NCBI GenBank assembly: GCA_944392975.1
Contig: CALXYN010000003.1
Location: 1 to 64,000, forward strand
DNA: 64,000 bases
DNA from: an uncultured Spirochaetaceae bacterium
GTDB taxonomy: Bacteria; Spirochaetota; Spirochaetia; Sphaerochaetales; Sphaerochaetaceae
Reading direction: 5' to 3'
Part shown: one piece after another, positions 18,802-27,763 of the stretch
Position numbering within the stretch: position 1 is the stretch's first letter
Layout of the letters: every line of letters starts with the position of its first letter
Notes under the pieces: generated by a model
What the model was told of the DNA's origin: nothing
The model's database searches: none
The model's input: the letters and a program-made list of their open reading frames with translations, nothing else
Made by a program: the position numbers and the translations under genes

Positions 18802-20385
18802 ATGGATGAAAAGAAATCACCACTTACTATAAGAGGGCTTGCCGTTGGCATCATTGGCCTGATTATCATTACAGCTTCTAGTATGTACGTAGCATTACGC
18901 ATGGGTGCACTTCCATGGCCTACAGTGTTTGTAACCGTGCTTTCTATGGCCATTCTTGGAAAAGCGAAGAATTCAACACTTGAGGAGATAAACTGCACAC
19001 ATACTCTCATGAGTGCCGGTGCAATGGTTGCGGGAGGCCTCGCTTTCACACTCCCAGGACTCTGGATGACGGATCCCTCTGCATCTCTTTCAATTGTGAC
19101 AATCCTTGCAATTTCCATCACAGGAGCAGTTCTTGGAACTATCTTCACAGTCATTTTCCGTTCAAGTTTCATAGAACGTGAAAAACTCCCTTATCCGATG
19201 GGAGAAGCGGCTTACAACACGCTCATTGCAGGAAAGGAAGGGAAAGGTGCTCCTGTGCTTTTCACGTCACTTGGGGCTTCTGCCCTCTTCACATTCATCC
19301 GTGATGGACTCGGAAAAATTCCTTCTGTTATTACTGTATTCGGTGGTTCTTCTCTTTTCCCCGCCCTCTCTGTATGGGTATCACCAATGGCGTTAGGAAT
19401 CGGCGCAATCATTGGCCCAGTCCTTGCCCTGATGTGGTTTGGAGGTGCTGTTCTCGGCTACTTCATACTTACACCAATAGGACTTGCTACAGGACTTTTC
19501 GATTCAATGGCTAGTGCAGATGCATTCAGAAGCAATCTTGGTATCGGATTGATGATTGGAACGGGCCTTGGCGTTGCCGTAAAGGCAATAATCTCCTTTT
19601 TCAAGCGTGACAAGAGTAAAAAGGCCTCACCAATACCCAAGAATGTCCTTATTGCAATTATCGCACTTTGCATTCTTACTGTTCTGATACTCTCAATCAC
19701 TACGGAAATAACGATTCTTGAGGGAATTCTCCTGATTGTGGGAGTCTATCTGACAACATACCTTTCCGGCATGCTTACAGGGCAGACCGGTGTGAATCCG
19801 ATGGAAGTCTTTGCTATTCTCGTACTTCTTGGAATATCTGCGTTATTGAGTCCCACCCTTGCAGCAGCATTCTCCATTGCAGGCGTTGTTGCTGTAGCCT
19901 GCGGTCTTACCGGAGATGTCATGAATGATCTCAAGAGCGGGTCATTGATTGGAACACGTCCTCGCTACCAGATAATGGCAGAAGGAATTGGCGGAATCAT
20001 CGGTGCTGTTGTTGCGGCTTTTGCTCTCATCGTACTGAAAAACTCAATGGGTGGTTTCGGATCTGCAGAACTTCCAGCCCCTCAGGCTGCTGCAGTAGCG
20101 GCAATGGCTGGTGGCCTTACGGATTCTGTTGCATTCTTCATCGGAGTAGCAGCAGGTCTTATTCTCTATCTTCTCCAGCTTCCATCTGCAACCCTTGGTC
20201 TTGGTGTGTATCTTCCGACATACATATCCTCGGCAATGGCACTCGGTGCTGTTATAATGGCCATTGTAAAGAAAGCCATGAAAAACAAAGCAAAAGCCGA
20301 TGAAGGCGCAGCCCTTATCTCTTCAGGTCTTCTTGGTGGAGAGGGCATCACAGGTGTCATCATCGCTATTGTTTCGATGTTCTAG
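18802..20385 (+). CDS. OPT/YSL-family oligopeptide or metal-chelate transporter
   Basis: A 527-residue inner membrane protein with about 14 hydrophobic segments, of the oligopeptide transporter family. Visible family marks are LPYPMGEAAYNTL, the internal DVMNDLKSGSLIGTRPRYQ loop and a second GG-rich half. OPT members import peptides or metal-siderophore complexes; the substrate is not evident. There is no ribosome site: the -10 TAGAAT (18788-18793) is 8 bases from the ATG, so a leaderless or near-leaderless mRNA is likely. rlmN follows after a few bases and is probably co-transcribed. Confidence 0.85.
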   Translation: MDEKKSPLTIRGLAVGIIGLIIITASSMYVALRMGALPWPTVFVTVLSMAILGKAKNSTLEEINCTHTLMSAGAMVAGGLAFTLPGLWMTDPSASLSIVTILAISITGAVLGTIFTVIFRSSFIEREKLPYPMGEAAYNTLIAGKEGKGAPVLFTSLGASALFTFIRDGLGKIPSVITVFGGSSLFPALSVWVSPMALGIGAIIGPVLALMWFGGAVLGYFILTPIGLATGLFDSMASADAFRSNLGIGLMIGTGLGVAVKAIISFFKRDKSKKASPIPKNVLIAIIALCILTVLILSITTEITILEGILLIVGVYLTTYLSGMLTGQTGVNPMEVFAILVLLGISALLSPTLAAAFSIAGVVAVACGLTGDVMNDLKSGSLIGTRPRYQIMAEGIGGIIGAVVAAFALIVLKNSMGGFGSAELPAPQAAAVAAMAGGLTDSVAFFIGVAAGLILYLLQLPSATLGLGVYLPTYISSAMALGAVIMAIVKKAMKNKAKADEGAALISSGLLGGEGITGVIIAIVSMF

Positions 20386-20393
20386 GAGAGATG

Positions 20394-21413
20394 ATGGAAA
20401 GTCTGTTCTGTAAAAGCAATGAGGAAATAGCTTCAATTCTCAATCTTGAGAAACCGTTTCAGGCAAAGATTATCTACCAGAATCTGATAAGAGGCGTCTT
20501 TGATTTCAATGCAATGACTTCCCTCCCCAAGGCACTGAGAGAACGCCTTTCTGCAGAAAGAGGAAGCGCGCTATCAAGCAAGGTGATCAGAAAAGAAGAA
20601 GCCCAATCAACAATCAAACTGGCTGTGGAACTTGCTGATGGAGACATAATCGAATGCGTGCGTCTCTCTGACGGAGAGAACAGGCATACAGCCTGCTTAT
20701 CGAGTCAGGTAGGCTGTGCTATGGGTTGCGCATTCTGTAAGACAGGTACAATGGGTCTTGTACGCAATCTCACTACAGGAGAGATAATCGAGCAGTTTGC
20801 ACATCTTTCTGCCCTTGGAGAAAGAATCAGCCACATAGTATTCATGGGCATGGGTGAAGCACTGGCCAATTTCACTTCTGCTATGGACGCAATTAAAGAG
20901 CTTCATAGAGAAGACGGATTTGGAATATCTTATAGAAAGATGACAATCTCCACCTGCGGACTTGTACCAGGGATCAGGAAGCTCACTGAACTCGATATTC
21001 CTGTCAGGCTTGCTGTCTCTCTTGTATCAGCAGATGACGAGACACGTTCTTCAATCATGAGAATAAACAAGGCCCATCCCCTTCATGAACTGAAGAATGC
21101 ACTTATTTCATTCCAACGGCATCAGGACAGAAGGATTACCCTCGAATACTGTATGCTTGGAGATGTGAATACATCGCACAGAAATGCAGAAGAACTTGCT
21201 CAGTTCTGTAAAGGCCTCGATGCACTTGTAAATCTCATTCCATGGAATCCAGTACCGGAGTTAGGATTTAAAGCGCCTGAGGAGAATGAGATAAAAGCTT
21301 TTGAGAACGACCTGAAGAAACTGCGTATCAGCTATACTATCCGACGCTCAAAAGGACAGAGCATCAGTGGAGCATGCGGACAGCTTGCCACTGAAACAAA
21401 AAGAGAGAAATGA
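20394..21413 (+). CDS. rlmN: Dual-specificity RNA methyltransferase RlmN
   Basis: A 339-residue radical SAM enzyme that makes 2-methyladenosine at 23S rRNA A2503 and tRNA A37. The cluster motif CAMGCAFCKTG (CxxxCxxC) follows the conserved CLSSQVGC; GMGEAL and the SAM-binding SISTCG-like TISTCGLVPG are present; the second catalytic cysteine is in SGACGQL near the end. Two ATGs lie together; the second (20394) has proper spacing to AGGAG, which itself overlaps the stop of the OPT gene. A terminator follows at once, so OPT-rlmN forms a two-gene unit. Confidence 0.95.
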   Translation: MESLFCKSNEEIASILNLEKPFQAKIIYQNLIRGVFDFNAMTSLPKALRERLSAERGSALSSKVIRKEEAQSTIKLAVELADGDIIECVRLSDGENRHTACLSSQVGCAMGCAFCKTGTMGLVRNLTTGEIIEQFAHLSALGERISHIVFMGMGEALANFTSAMDAIKELHREDGFGISYRKMTISTCGLVPGIRKLTELDIPVRLAVSLVSADDETRSSIMRINKAHPLHELKNALISFQRHQDRRITLEYCMLGDVNTSHRNAEELAQFCKGLDALVNLIPWNPVPELGFKAPEENEIKAFENDLKKLRISYTIRRSKGQSISGACGQLATETKREK

Positions 21414-21419
21414 TAAACG

Positions 21420-21450
21420 CCCATGGGGTGACATCCATGGGTATATTTTT
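21420..21450 (+). terminator. Terminator of OPT-rlmN
   Basis: CCCATGG (21420-21426) pairs with CCATGGG (21435-21441), followed by TATATTTTTATTTT. Confidence 0.75.
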
Positions 21451-21515
21451 ATTTTCAGGGAAATATCTAACTTTAAAGGTTATATTTTTACAGATAAAAC
21501 ATAGATTTAGATTAA

Positions 21516-21551
21516 TTGTTATACAGATTCAGCACATTTACACTCCTCTAT
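21516..21551 (+). promoter_or_regulatory. Promoter giving a leaderless GTG-start mRNA
   Basis: -35 TTGTTA (21516-21521), exactly 17 bases, -10 TACACT (21539-21544), then 7 bases to the GTG start of the XRE gene at 21552. There is no Shine-Dalgarno sequence. Confidence 0.65.
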
Positions 21552-21893
21552 GTGAAAACAAAGACAAGCACAGCAGCGGTTATCTTCGGAAACAATCTGA
21601 GAAATCTGCGGAAGAAACAACATCTTACTCAAGAAAAACTGGCAGAAGTGCTTGATGTATCCACTAAGCAGATTGGAGATATCGAATCAGGAAAATCGTT
21701 CACAACAGGACAGATGATGGATAACATCACAAAATTCTTCAATGTAAGCCATGACGAGCTTTTTCTCAGTGAGGACCAGAAACGGTCTATCCAGAAAGAA
21801 GCTGCAAAATTGGCCTCGGAAATGCTGAAGAAGAATCAGGAAGATTTCGACAAAAAATACGGGGTGGAATTCCATCTCCGCAGTGATGACTGA
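21552..21893 (+). CDS. XRE-family helix-turn-helix regulator
   Basis: A 113-residue DNA-binding protein with a Cro/C1-type HTH (GNNLRNLRKKQHLTQEKLAE, VSTKQIGDIESG, residues about 12-65) and a charged, probably helical tail (KRSIQKEAAKLASEMLKKNQ) that could mediate dimerisation. The start is a GTG predicted to be the first base of the mRNA; a longer frame from 21516 would begin inside the promoter. It is followed 28 bases later by an SDR gene with its own leaderless promoter. Its targets are unknown. Confidence 0.75.
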   Translation: MKTKTSTAAVIFGNNLRNLRKKQHLTQEKLAEVLDVSTKQIGDIESGKSFTTGQMMDNITKFFNVSHDELFLSEDQKRSIQKEAAKLASEMLKKNQEDFDKKYGVEFHLRSDD

Positions 21894-21921
21894 TTCAAGC
21901 TAAGAGACTATTATCCAGATT

Positions 21922-22728
21922 ATGAAGAGTCACGCATATGGGGACACTGTACTTATTACAGGTGCTTCCAGTGGAATTGGCAGAGCAACTGCTCTTTTGT
22001 TTGCCCAGAATGGATATACAGTCTACGCAATCAGCAGAAATATCTGCGAGAAAGAAGAAGCAATCGGAAATGGAAAACTCATCCAGCTCAGAGCTGATGT
22101 TACAGACAAGACTTCCCTGCAGCTTCTCAAGGACAAAATTCCAGGTTTAGGTATAATCATTCATGCCGCAGGCTTCGGTATCGCAGGAAGTGCAGAAGAT
22201 GTTCCCGTCGAGCTTGCAAAAAGAGAAATGGATGTTAATTACTTTGGTCCGATTCTTGTAAACAACGTGTTTCTCCCATTGCTCCATGAAAACAGAAAAT
22301 CATTGATTATATTCATTTCAAGTATCGCAGGACGTGTACCAATCCCATTCCAGAGTCATTACTCATCTTCAAAATATGCATTGGAAGCCTATGCGGAAGC
22401 CTTGAGAATGGAAGGCGCTGAGCATGGCATCAAAACCGTGCTTCTTGAACCAGGAGACACAAAGACCGATTTCACCTCAAAGCGCCAGAAGTGCATCCCG
22501 GAAACATCGATGTACAAGAAAGAGGCGAACAAAGCGATAAGCAGGATGGAAAAGGATGAAGAGAATGGAAGAAGTCCTGAAACCGTTGCAAAAGCAGCAC
22601 TGAAAGCCGCCTCTCAAAAGAATCCACCAATAAGGAAACCAATCGGATTTGAATATTCGCTTTTGATGCTCCTCCTACGGATTCTGCCACAGAAAACAGT
22701 GCATTTCATTCTGAAAAAGATGTATTAA
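21922..22728 (+). CDS. Short-chain dehydrogenase/reductase
   Basis: A 268-residue NAD(P)-dependent SDR. The cofactor loop is TGASSGIGRATA (near residue 15), the internal NxxG-type position is HAAGFGIAG, and the catalytic set is in SSIAGRVPIPFQSHYSSSKY (Ser, Tyr and Lys). The tail is slightly hydrophobic, which some lipid- or sterol-acting SDRs share. The substrate is unknown. The -10 TATTAT (21909-21914) lies 7 bases before the ATG with no ribosome site, another leaderless candidate. Confidence 0.85.
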   Translation: MKSHAYGDTVLITGASSGIGRATALLFAQNGYTVYAISRNICEKEEAIGNGKLIQLRADVTDKTSLQLLKDKIPGLGIIIHAAGFGIAGSAEDVPVELAKREMDVNYFGPILVNNVFLPLLHENRKSLIIFISSIAGRVPIPFQSHYSSSKYALEAYAEALRMEGAEHGIKTVLLEPGDTKTDFTSKRQKCIPETSMYKKEANKAISRMEKDEENGRSPETVAKAALKAASQKNPPIRKPIGFEYSLLMLLLRILPQKTVHFILKKMY

Positions 22729-22818
22729 GATAGCTCTTTGCTGTTTACTGAAAAAGAAGCAGAAAAGCCTTTTGTTAATCCATTAACAAGACAATGAAAT
22801 CAAGATCTTCATCCTGAA

Positions 22819-23577
22819 TCAGGCTTTATATGCTTTCATCCGTATTCTTACATAATCGGCATACCATTTACCGTTCTTATACAAAACAGGTTTTAGCTCA
22901 TTGACAGCCATGCTCTTAATATTCTCAATATCTTCCGGATTCGCAACAACACGAAATGGGATTTTCACAAACATATCAATCCAATCCCTAAGTCCATGTT
23001 CTCCTTTCAACACTGTCGGCCTGTCGAACAACACCGCGTATCTGACCTTAAAACCTGCGTTTTCAAGTAAAGAAGCATATTCCCCGATTGAGGGGAAGTA
23101 AAATGGCATTTTATAGGAATAGCCATAGCTCAGAAACGCCTTTTCCAGCCCTTTGTGAATGAGTGCATTATTCCCCTGCCCGCCAAATTCGAAAACAAAT
23201 TGCCCATTATCTCTGAGTACGTTATATACGCAGTGAAGCATCGAAGATTGTTTATCGCTATCAATCCAATGGAATACCGCATTGGAAAAAACCGCATCCA
23301 CTGATTCATCAAGTGAAAAAGATGTGGCATCGGCTTTGATGAAATCTGTATCAGAATAGTTTCTACGGGCAATGTTCAGCAGTTCTTCAGAGGAATCAAT
23401 ACCGATAACATGGAATCCCTTGTTTTTAAGCTGTTCTGTCAGGGCGCCATTCCCACAGCCGAGATCAAGAACCGTGCTTCCGGTTTTAAGGTCAATCAAA
23501 TCTGCTACATCATTACCGTATTGGTGAACAAATGAAAAATCTTCCGTGTATTTCTCAGCATTCCATTCGATATTCAT
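22819..23577 (-). CDS. Class I SAM-dependent methyltransferase (trans-aconitate methyltransferase-like)
   Basis: A 252-residue single-domain methyltransferase. Motif I is VLDLGCGNGALTEQL (near residue 35), motif II has VIGIDSSEELL, and the segment VDAVFSNAVFHWI matches the trans-aconitate 2-methyltransferase group. The substrate is not certain. The ATG at 23577 is preceded by AGGGGA. It stands between the convergent SDR gene and the MocA-family genes, about 60 bases downstream of the latter. Confidence 0.8.
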   Translation of the reverse strand: MNIEWNAEKYTEDFSFVHQYGNDVADLIDLKTGSTVLDLGCGNGALTEQLKNKGFHVIGIDSSEELLNIARRNYSDTDFIKADATSFSLDESVDAVFSNAVFHWIDSDKQSSMLHCVYNVLRDNGQFVFEFGGQGNNALIHKGLEKAFLSYGYSYKMPFYFPSIGEYASLLENAGFKVRYAVLFDRPTVLKGEHGLRDWIDMFVKIPFRVVANPEDIENIKSMAVNELKPVLYKNGKWYADYVRIRMKAYKA

Positions 23578-23636
23578 CACATCCCCTATAATTTCACGGC
23601 TATATTGTATAAAATAGACAGCTTGGCCTGATTATG

Positions 23637-24686
23637 TCAGAGCCAGACCCAGCCACCATCCCGAGAACTTTTATAAACAGCTTCAATCAGTTCAACGGCT
23701 TTCATAGCTTCTTCTCCTGGAATTTCAGGCTGTACTCCTGCATCAAGAGAAGCAATTACATTACTGAATGCCAGGGCATGACCATGGAATCCAATCGCCT
23801 TCGGGTCAGAAGCACCGCCGCCTGTTGATGTGAAATCAGAATACTTTTTTCTGATTTCCTCATCCTCTGGTTTCTCATTCCTGAACTGCCAGAATTTGAG
23901 ACTTTCCTCTTCGAGCACAACAGATCCATCTGTTCCTGAAATCTCAACACGCTTAAGAAAGCCAGGGAAAGATGCCGTAGTACCTTCGATTACTCCAATT
24001 GCTCCGCTTTTGAATTCAAGTACAGCGCCAGCAGTATCCTCAACTTCGATTCTTTCATGACCGATAGTCTTGCAAAGAGAAGAAACACGGCTGACATCGC
24101 CTCCGAACCATCTAAGGAGATCAATCGCATGGATTCCCTGATTCATAAGCGCACCACCACCATCCATTTTCCAGGTTCCATGCCAGCCGACAGAATCATA
24201 ATAATCTTGTGTTCTGTACCATTTTATCTGGGCATCGATAATGGAAATTCTGCCAAACCGTCCTTCATCAATGGCTTTCTTTATAAGTCGAGCAACCTCA
24301 TGGAATCTGGACTGAAAGATACCTGCAAGCATAACACCATTGGCCTTTGCCGCCTCAATCATCTTCTCACACCGCTCTTTGGTAATTTCCAGAGGCTTTT
24401 CAACAATTACAGCCTTTTTCTTTGCTTCTATTGCAGCCAGTGCAGGTTCAAGATGCGCGCCTGAGGGGGTTGTTACTGTCACGATATCCACATCGGAATC
24501 AGCAAGAAATGAGTCGATATCATGATAACTCCTGATACCATACTCTTTTGCAAAGGCATCAGAATGTTCGCCATTGATGTTAAAACAGGCAACAAGCTTT
24601 GCATTATCAAGAGACGAAATTGCTGTCGCATGTACGGCAGCAATCGAACCAGTACCGATTATTCCAAAACCATATTTCTTTTCCAT
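23637..24686 (-). CDS. Gfo/Idh/MocA-family oxidoreductase
   Basis: A 349-residue NAD(P)-dependent dehydrogenase. The amino-terminal Rossmann fold begins FGIIGTGSIAAVHA; the catalytic lysine motif is VEKPLEI near residue 97, and the carboxy-terminal barrel carries NQGIHAIDLLRWFGGD. Family members oxidise or epimerise sugars and inositols. The start codon overlaps the stop of the upstream relative by one base (TAATG), so both are co-translated. Confidence 0.87.
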   Translation of the reverse strand: MEKKYGFGIIGTGSIAAVHATAISSLDNAKLVACFNINGEHSDAFAKEYGIRSYHDIDSFLADSDVDIVTVTTPSGAHLEPALAAIEAKKKAVIVEKPLEITKERCEKMIEAAKANGVMLAGIFQSRFHEVARLIKKAIDEGRFGRISIIDAQIKWYRTQDYYDSVGWHGTWKMDGGGALMNQGIHAIDLLRWFGGDVSRVSSLCKTIGHERIEVEDTAGAVLEFKSGAIGVIEGTTASFPGFLKRVEISGTDGSVVLEEESLKFWQFRNEKPEDEEIRKKYSDFTSTGGGASDPKAIGFHGHALAFSNVIASLDAGVQPEIPGEEAMKAVELIEAVYKSSRDGGWVWL

Positions 24687-25762
24687 TACCTAAGTCCTTT
24701 CAATCTTGAAGCTTTATCAGAAGCCTCGATAGCCAAACGGATACTTTCAAACACATGGTCCTGAGACATTGCATTCTCTGTGCCATCAATGCAGTCACGA
24801 ATGAACGCTCCAAAGAATGGAAAACCAACTGTTCCCGTCACCTGATAATGCTGCTCACCATCTTTATCGGTAAAGAATACATGGTCTCCCATTCTGTCAG
24901 CACCTACATTGATGTATTTACGTATTTCACAAGTACCTTCTGTGCCAACGAGAAATACTCGTCCATCTCCCCATGCGCCAAGGCCATCGGGAGTAAACCA
25001 GTCTACTCTAACATAGCAGGAAGCTCCGCTATCTGTATCAATCACAGCCTCTCCGAAATCCTGGAATTCAGGATAGTCCGGATGTGCCATATTCCCAACC
25101 GCGCTGTATTTTATCTCCGCACTTTCTGAATGGGTATATGTAAGGAGCTGTTCCATCTGATGGGAACCTATATCTGCAAGAATACCACCATTCTTTTCCG
25201 GGTCAAAGAACCAGTCTGGTCTTGTAGACGGATTCAGACGATGCGGAGCAAGAATAGTGACTGTCACAATTTTTCCAAGCTTTCCACTATCAATCAGACG
25301 CTGAGCAAAGAGTGCACCCTCTACATGCACACGTTCTCCGAAGTAGACCATGTATTTCATGCCTGTATCCAAAGCAACCTTTCGGACAACCGCAAGATCT
25401 TTCATCTTGAGCATTCCCGGCTTATCGCAGAAGAAATGTTTACCGCTCTTCATTGCCCGGATTCCAAGTGCTGCTCTCTTATCAGGGCGGATTGCGCTCA
25501 CAACAAGATTTATACTGCCATCATTCAGGATTTCCTCCTCAGTCATGACAACGGTCTGAGGATACTTATTTCGGAAAATCTTTATTTTCTCAGAATTTTC
25601 ATCCGCAACAGCTACTAGCTCTGCACCTGCGGCTATAAGACAAGAAGTCATAGCATAGATATGACCATGATCGAGGCCAATGACAGAGAATCGGAACTCT
25701 CCCGAAGCCACCACTTTCTCAGTTACGCCCGCAAAGACAGGAGCATAATTCATACCATCCAT
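24686..25762 (-). CDS. Gfo/Idh/MocA-family oxidoreductase (second copy)
   Basis: A protein of about 358 residues in the same superfamily but distant from its neighbour. It has FSVIGLDHGHIYAM instead of the usual GxGxxG loop, then the catalytic motif CDKPGMLK and the barrel motif GGILADIGSHQMEQLL. The missing glycine-rich loop suggests altered or weak cofactor binding. The start at 25762 follows a CGGAA site; the frame stays open 46 codons further upstream but that part includes a likely promoter (TATAAT at about 25811). The pair probably metabolises a sugar or cyclitol. Confidence 0.8.
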   Translation of the reverse strand: MDGMNYAPVFAGVTEKVVASGEFRFSVIGLDHGHIYAMTSCLIAAGAELVAVADENSEKIKIFRNKYPQTVVMTEEEILNDGSINLVVSAIRPDKRAALGIRAMKSGKHFFCDKPGMLKMKDLAVVRKVALDTGMKYMVYFGERVHVEGALFAQRLIDSGKLGKIVTVTILAPHRLNPSTRPDWFFDPEKNGGILADIGSHQMEQLLTYTHSESAEIKYSAVGNMAHPDYPEFQDFGEAVIDTDSGASCYVRVDWFTPDGLGAWGDGRVFLVGTEGTCEIRKYINVGADRMGDHVFFTDKDGEQHYQVTGTVGFPFFGAFIRDCIDGTENAMSQDHVFESIRLAIEASDKASRLKGLR

Positions 25763-25865
25763 TTTTCCGTTCTGCAATTCTGTTTCCCCTGAAAAAACTG
25801 TAAGAGAATTATAGCACAAGGAAACCAAAGAGTATGGAGTCTGAACAATGTCGATGCTCTGAATG

Positions 25866-25897
25866 AAAAAACGGGAAGAACGCAAAAGCTCTTCCCG
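25866..25897 (-). terminator. Terminator of the panE-dprA-alaS operon
   Basis: CGGGAAGA (25872-25879) pairs with TCTTCCCG (25890-25897); on the minus strand six T follow. It lies 26 bases after the alaS stop. Confidence 0.88.
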
Positions 25898-25922
25898 CAA
25901 AATATGTTTGGATATTTTCCTT

Positions 25923-27716
25923 TTATTTTTCTAGGACAGCCTTGATTCTTCTCACGCCGGCTGAAGATGACTGTTCTTTGAGAATATGGAAATGTCCCAT
26001 ATCTCCGGTATGTGTGACATGGGGGCCTCCACATACTTCCTTGGAGAAATCTCCAATTGTATAGACAGTAACCTTCTCTCCATATTTTGAATCGAAGAAT
26101 GCAATGGCTCCTGCCTTTTTAGCTTCATCAAGTGTCATCGTCTCAACTGTAACAGGAAGGTCTCGCTTGATCTGTTCATTGACAAGATCCTCAACTGTCT
26201 GGATTTCCTCTTTTGTCATCGGAGAAGGATGTGTGAAGTCAAATCTGAGTCTTTCTGCAGTGATATTTGAACCTTTCTGTCCTACATGAGTGCCAAGTGT
26301 TTTTCTCAAAGCGGCATGCAGGAGATGAGTTGCTGTATGCAGAGCTGTAGTAAGTTCGCTATGATCCGCAAGGCCTCCCTTGAACTCCTTCTCTGCACCT
26401 GCACGGGAAAGTGCCTGATGCTTTTCGAAAGCTTCATGGAAACCTGCTTCATCAACTGTGAAGCCATGTTCTGCAGCAAGCTCTTTCGTAAGCTCAATCG
26501 GGAAACCGTATGTATCATAAAGACGGAATGCAAGACGGCCGGAGATAACCCTATCCTTTCCCTTGAGGAGATTTGGAAGCATCTTCTCGAATTCCTTCTC
26601 ACCCTTTGTAAGAGTAATTGAGAATTTCTCTTCTTCCTTCTCAAGCTCTTCATGAATGAACTTGTCATGATCAAGGAGCTCTGGATACGGTTCGCCATAA
26701 AGCTTGATGACAACATCTGAAAGTCCAGAGAGGAACGGATGATCAATACCAATCTTCTTGCCATGGCGGACTGCCCTTCTGATAAGACGGCGGAGGATAT
26801 AACCCTGTCCGACATTAGATGGTGCAACACCCTTCTGGTCTCCAAGGATAAAAACAGAGGTACGGATATGATCTGAGATAATGCGGATTGAGATATCGTC
26901 ATCCTCATTCTCTCCATATTTCTTACCTGAAAGTTCCTCAATCTCATGGATTATAGGCTGGAACACCTCTGTCTCATAAACACTCTTCTTGCCCTGAAGA
27001 ACTGCAACGGTTCTCTCGATGCCCATACCAGTATCGATGCACTTTCTGTCCATTTCATGGAACGTGCCATCCTTTTCCTTGCGGTACTGCATGAAAACAT
27101 CATTCCAGATCTCAAAGTACTTACCGCACTTACATCCTGGCTTGCAGTCAGGACCGCATGCAGGGCGTCCTGTATCGAAAAACATCTCGGAATCAGGTCC
27201 ACAAGGTCCGGTTTCTCCTGCCGGTCCCCACCAGTTATCCTCGCGAGGCATGAAGTAGATACGGCTCTTGTCAATACCAAGTTCTTCCCATCTTGCAGCT
27301 GCTTCTGTATCACGTGGCACTTCATCATCACCTTCAAAGACTGTGACGGAAAGTCTGTCGACAGGGATGCCGAGAACCTTTGTCAGAAACTCAAAGCTGT
27401 AGCCTATCATTTCCTGCTTGAAATAATCGCCAAGCGACCAGTTGCCAAGCATCTCAAAGAATGTGAGATGGTGTGGGTCACCTACGCTGTCAATATCACC
27501 AGTTCTTATACATTTCTGGTAATCACAAAGTCTCGTTCCTGCCGGATGCTCTGCTCCGAGAATATATGGAACAAGAGGATGCATACCCGCAGTTGTAAAA
27601 AGAACCGTAGGGTCGTTTTCCGGAATGAGCGATGCTCCCGAAATCTGCTTATGTCCCTTTGAAACAAAGAAATCGATATAAAGCTTTCTCAGCTGGTTTG
27701 CAGTGATGTCCTTCAT
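25923..27716 (-). CDS. alaS: Alanyl-tRNA synthetase, short form
   Basis: A 597-residue AlaRS that charges tRNA-Ala. Class II catalytic domain (RKLYIDFFVSKGH, FTTAGMHPLVPYILG, the GRPACGPDCKPGCKCGKYFE zinc-like insertion), anticodon-independent tRNA recognition region, then an editing domain with HTATHLLHAAL and CGGPHVTHTGD. The protein ends just after the editing domain; the carboxy-terminal C-Ala/DHHA1 part of the usual ~870-residue enzyme is absent. Such short AlaRS are known from Borrelia and Treponema, which supports a spirochaetal origin. It is the last gene of a three-gene operon. Confidence 0.96.
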   Translation of the reverse strand: MKDITANQLRKLYIDFFVSKGHKQISGASLIPENDPTVLFTTAGMHPLVPYILGAEHPAGTRLCDYQKCIRTGDIDSVGDPHHLTFFEMLGNWSLGDYFKQEMIGYSFEFLTKVLGIPVDRLSVTVFEGDDEVPRDTEAAARWEELGIDKSRIYFMPREDNWWGPAGETGPCGPDSEMFFDTGRPACGPDCKPGCKCGKYFEIWNDVFMQYRKEKDGTFHEMDRKCIDTGMGIERTVAVLQGKKSVYETEVFQPIIHEIEELSGKKYGENEDDDISIRIISDHIRTSVFILGDQKGVAPSNVGQGYILRRLIRRAVRHGKKIGIDHPFLSGLSDVVIKLYGEPYPELLDHDKFIHEELEKEEEKFSITLTKGEKEFEKMLPNLLKGKDRVISGRLAFRLYDTYGFPIELTKELAAEHGFTVDEAGFHEAFEKHQALSRAGAEKEFKGGLADHSELTTALHTATHLLHAALRKTLGTHVGQKGSNITAERLRFDFTHPSPMTKEEIQTVEDLVNEQIKRDLPVTVETMTLDEAKKAGAIAFFDSKYGEKVTVYTIGDFSKEVCGGPHVTHTGDMGHFHILKEQSSSAGVRRIKAVLEK

Positions 27717-27763
27717 CAGTTTTATCCTTATCCGCTATATCCTATTCAGCACTAATTATTGGG

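Noticed and set aside
26946-27662. A 238-codon open frame antisense to alaS
   Set aside because: It lies wholly within the conserved AlaRS catalytic domain and has a cysteine-rich, non-protein-like composition.
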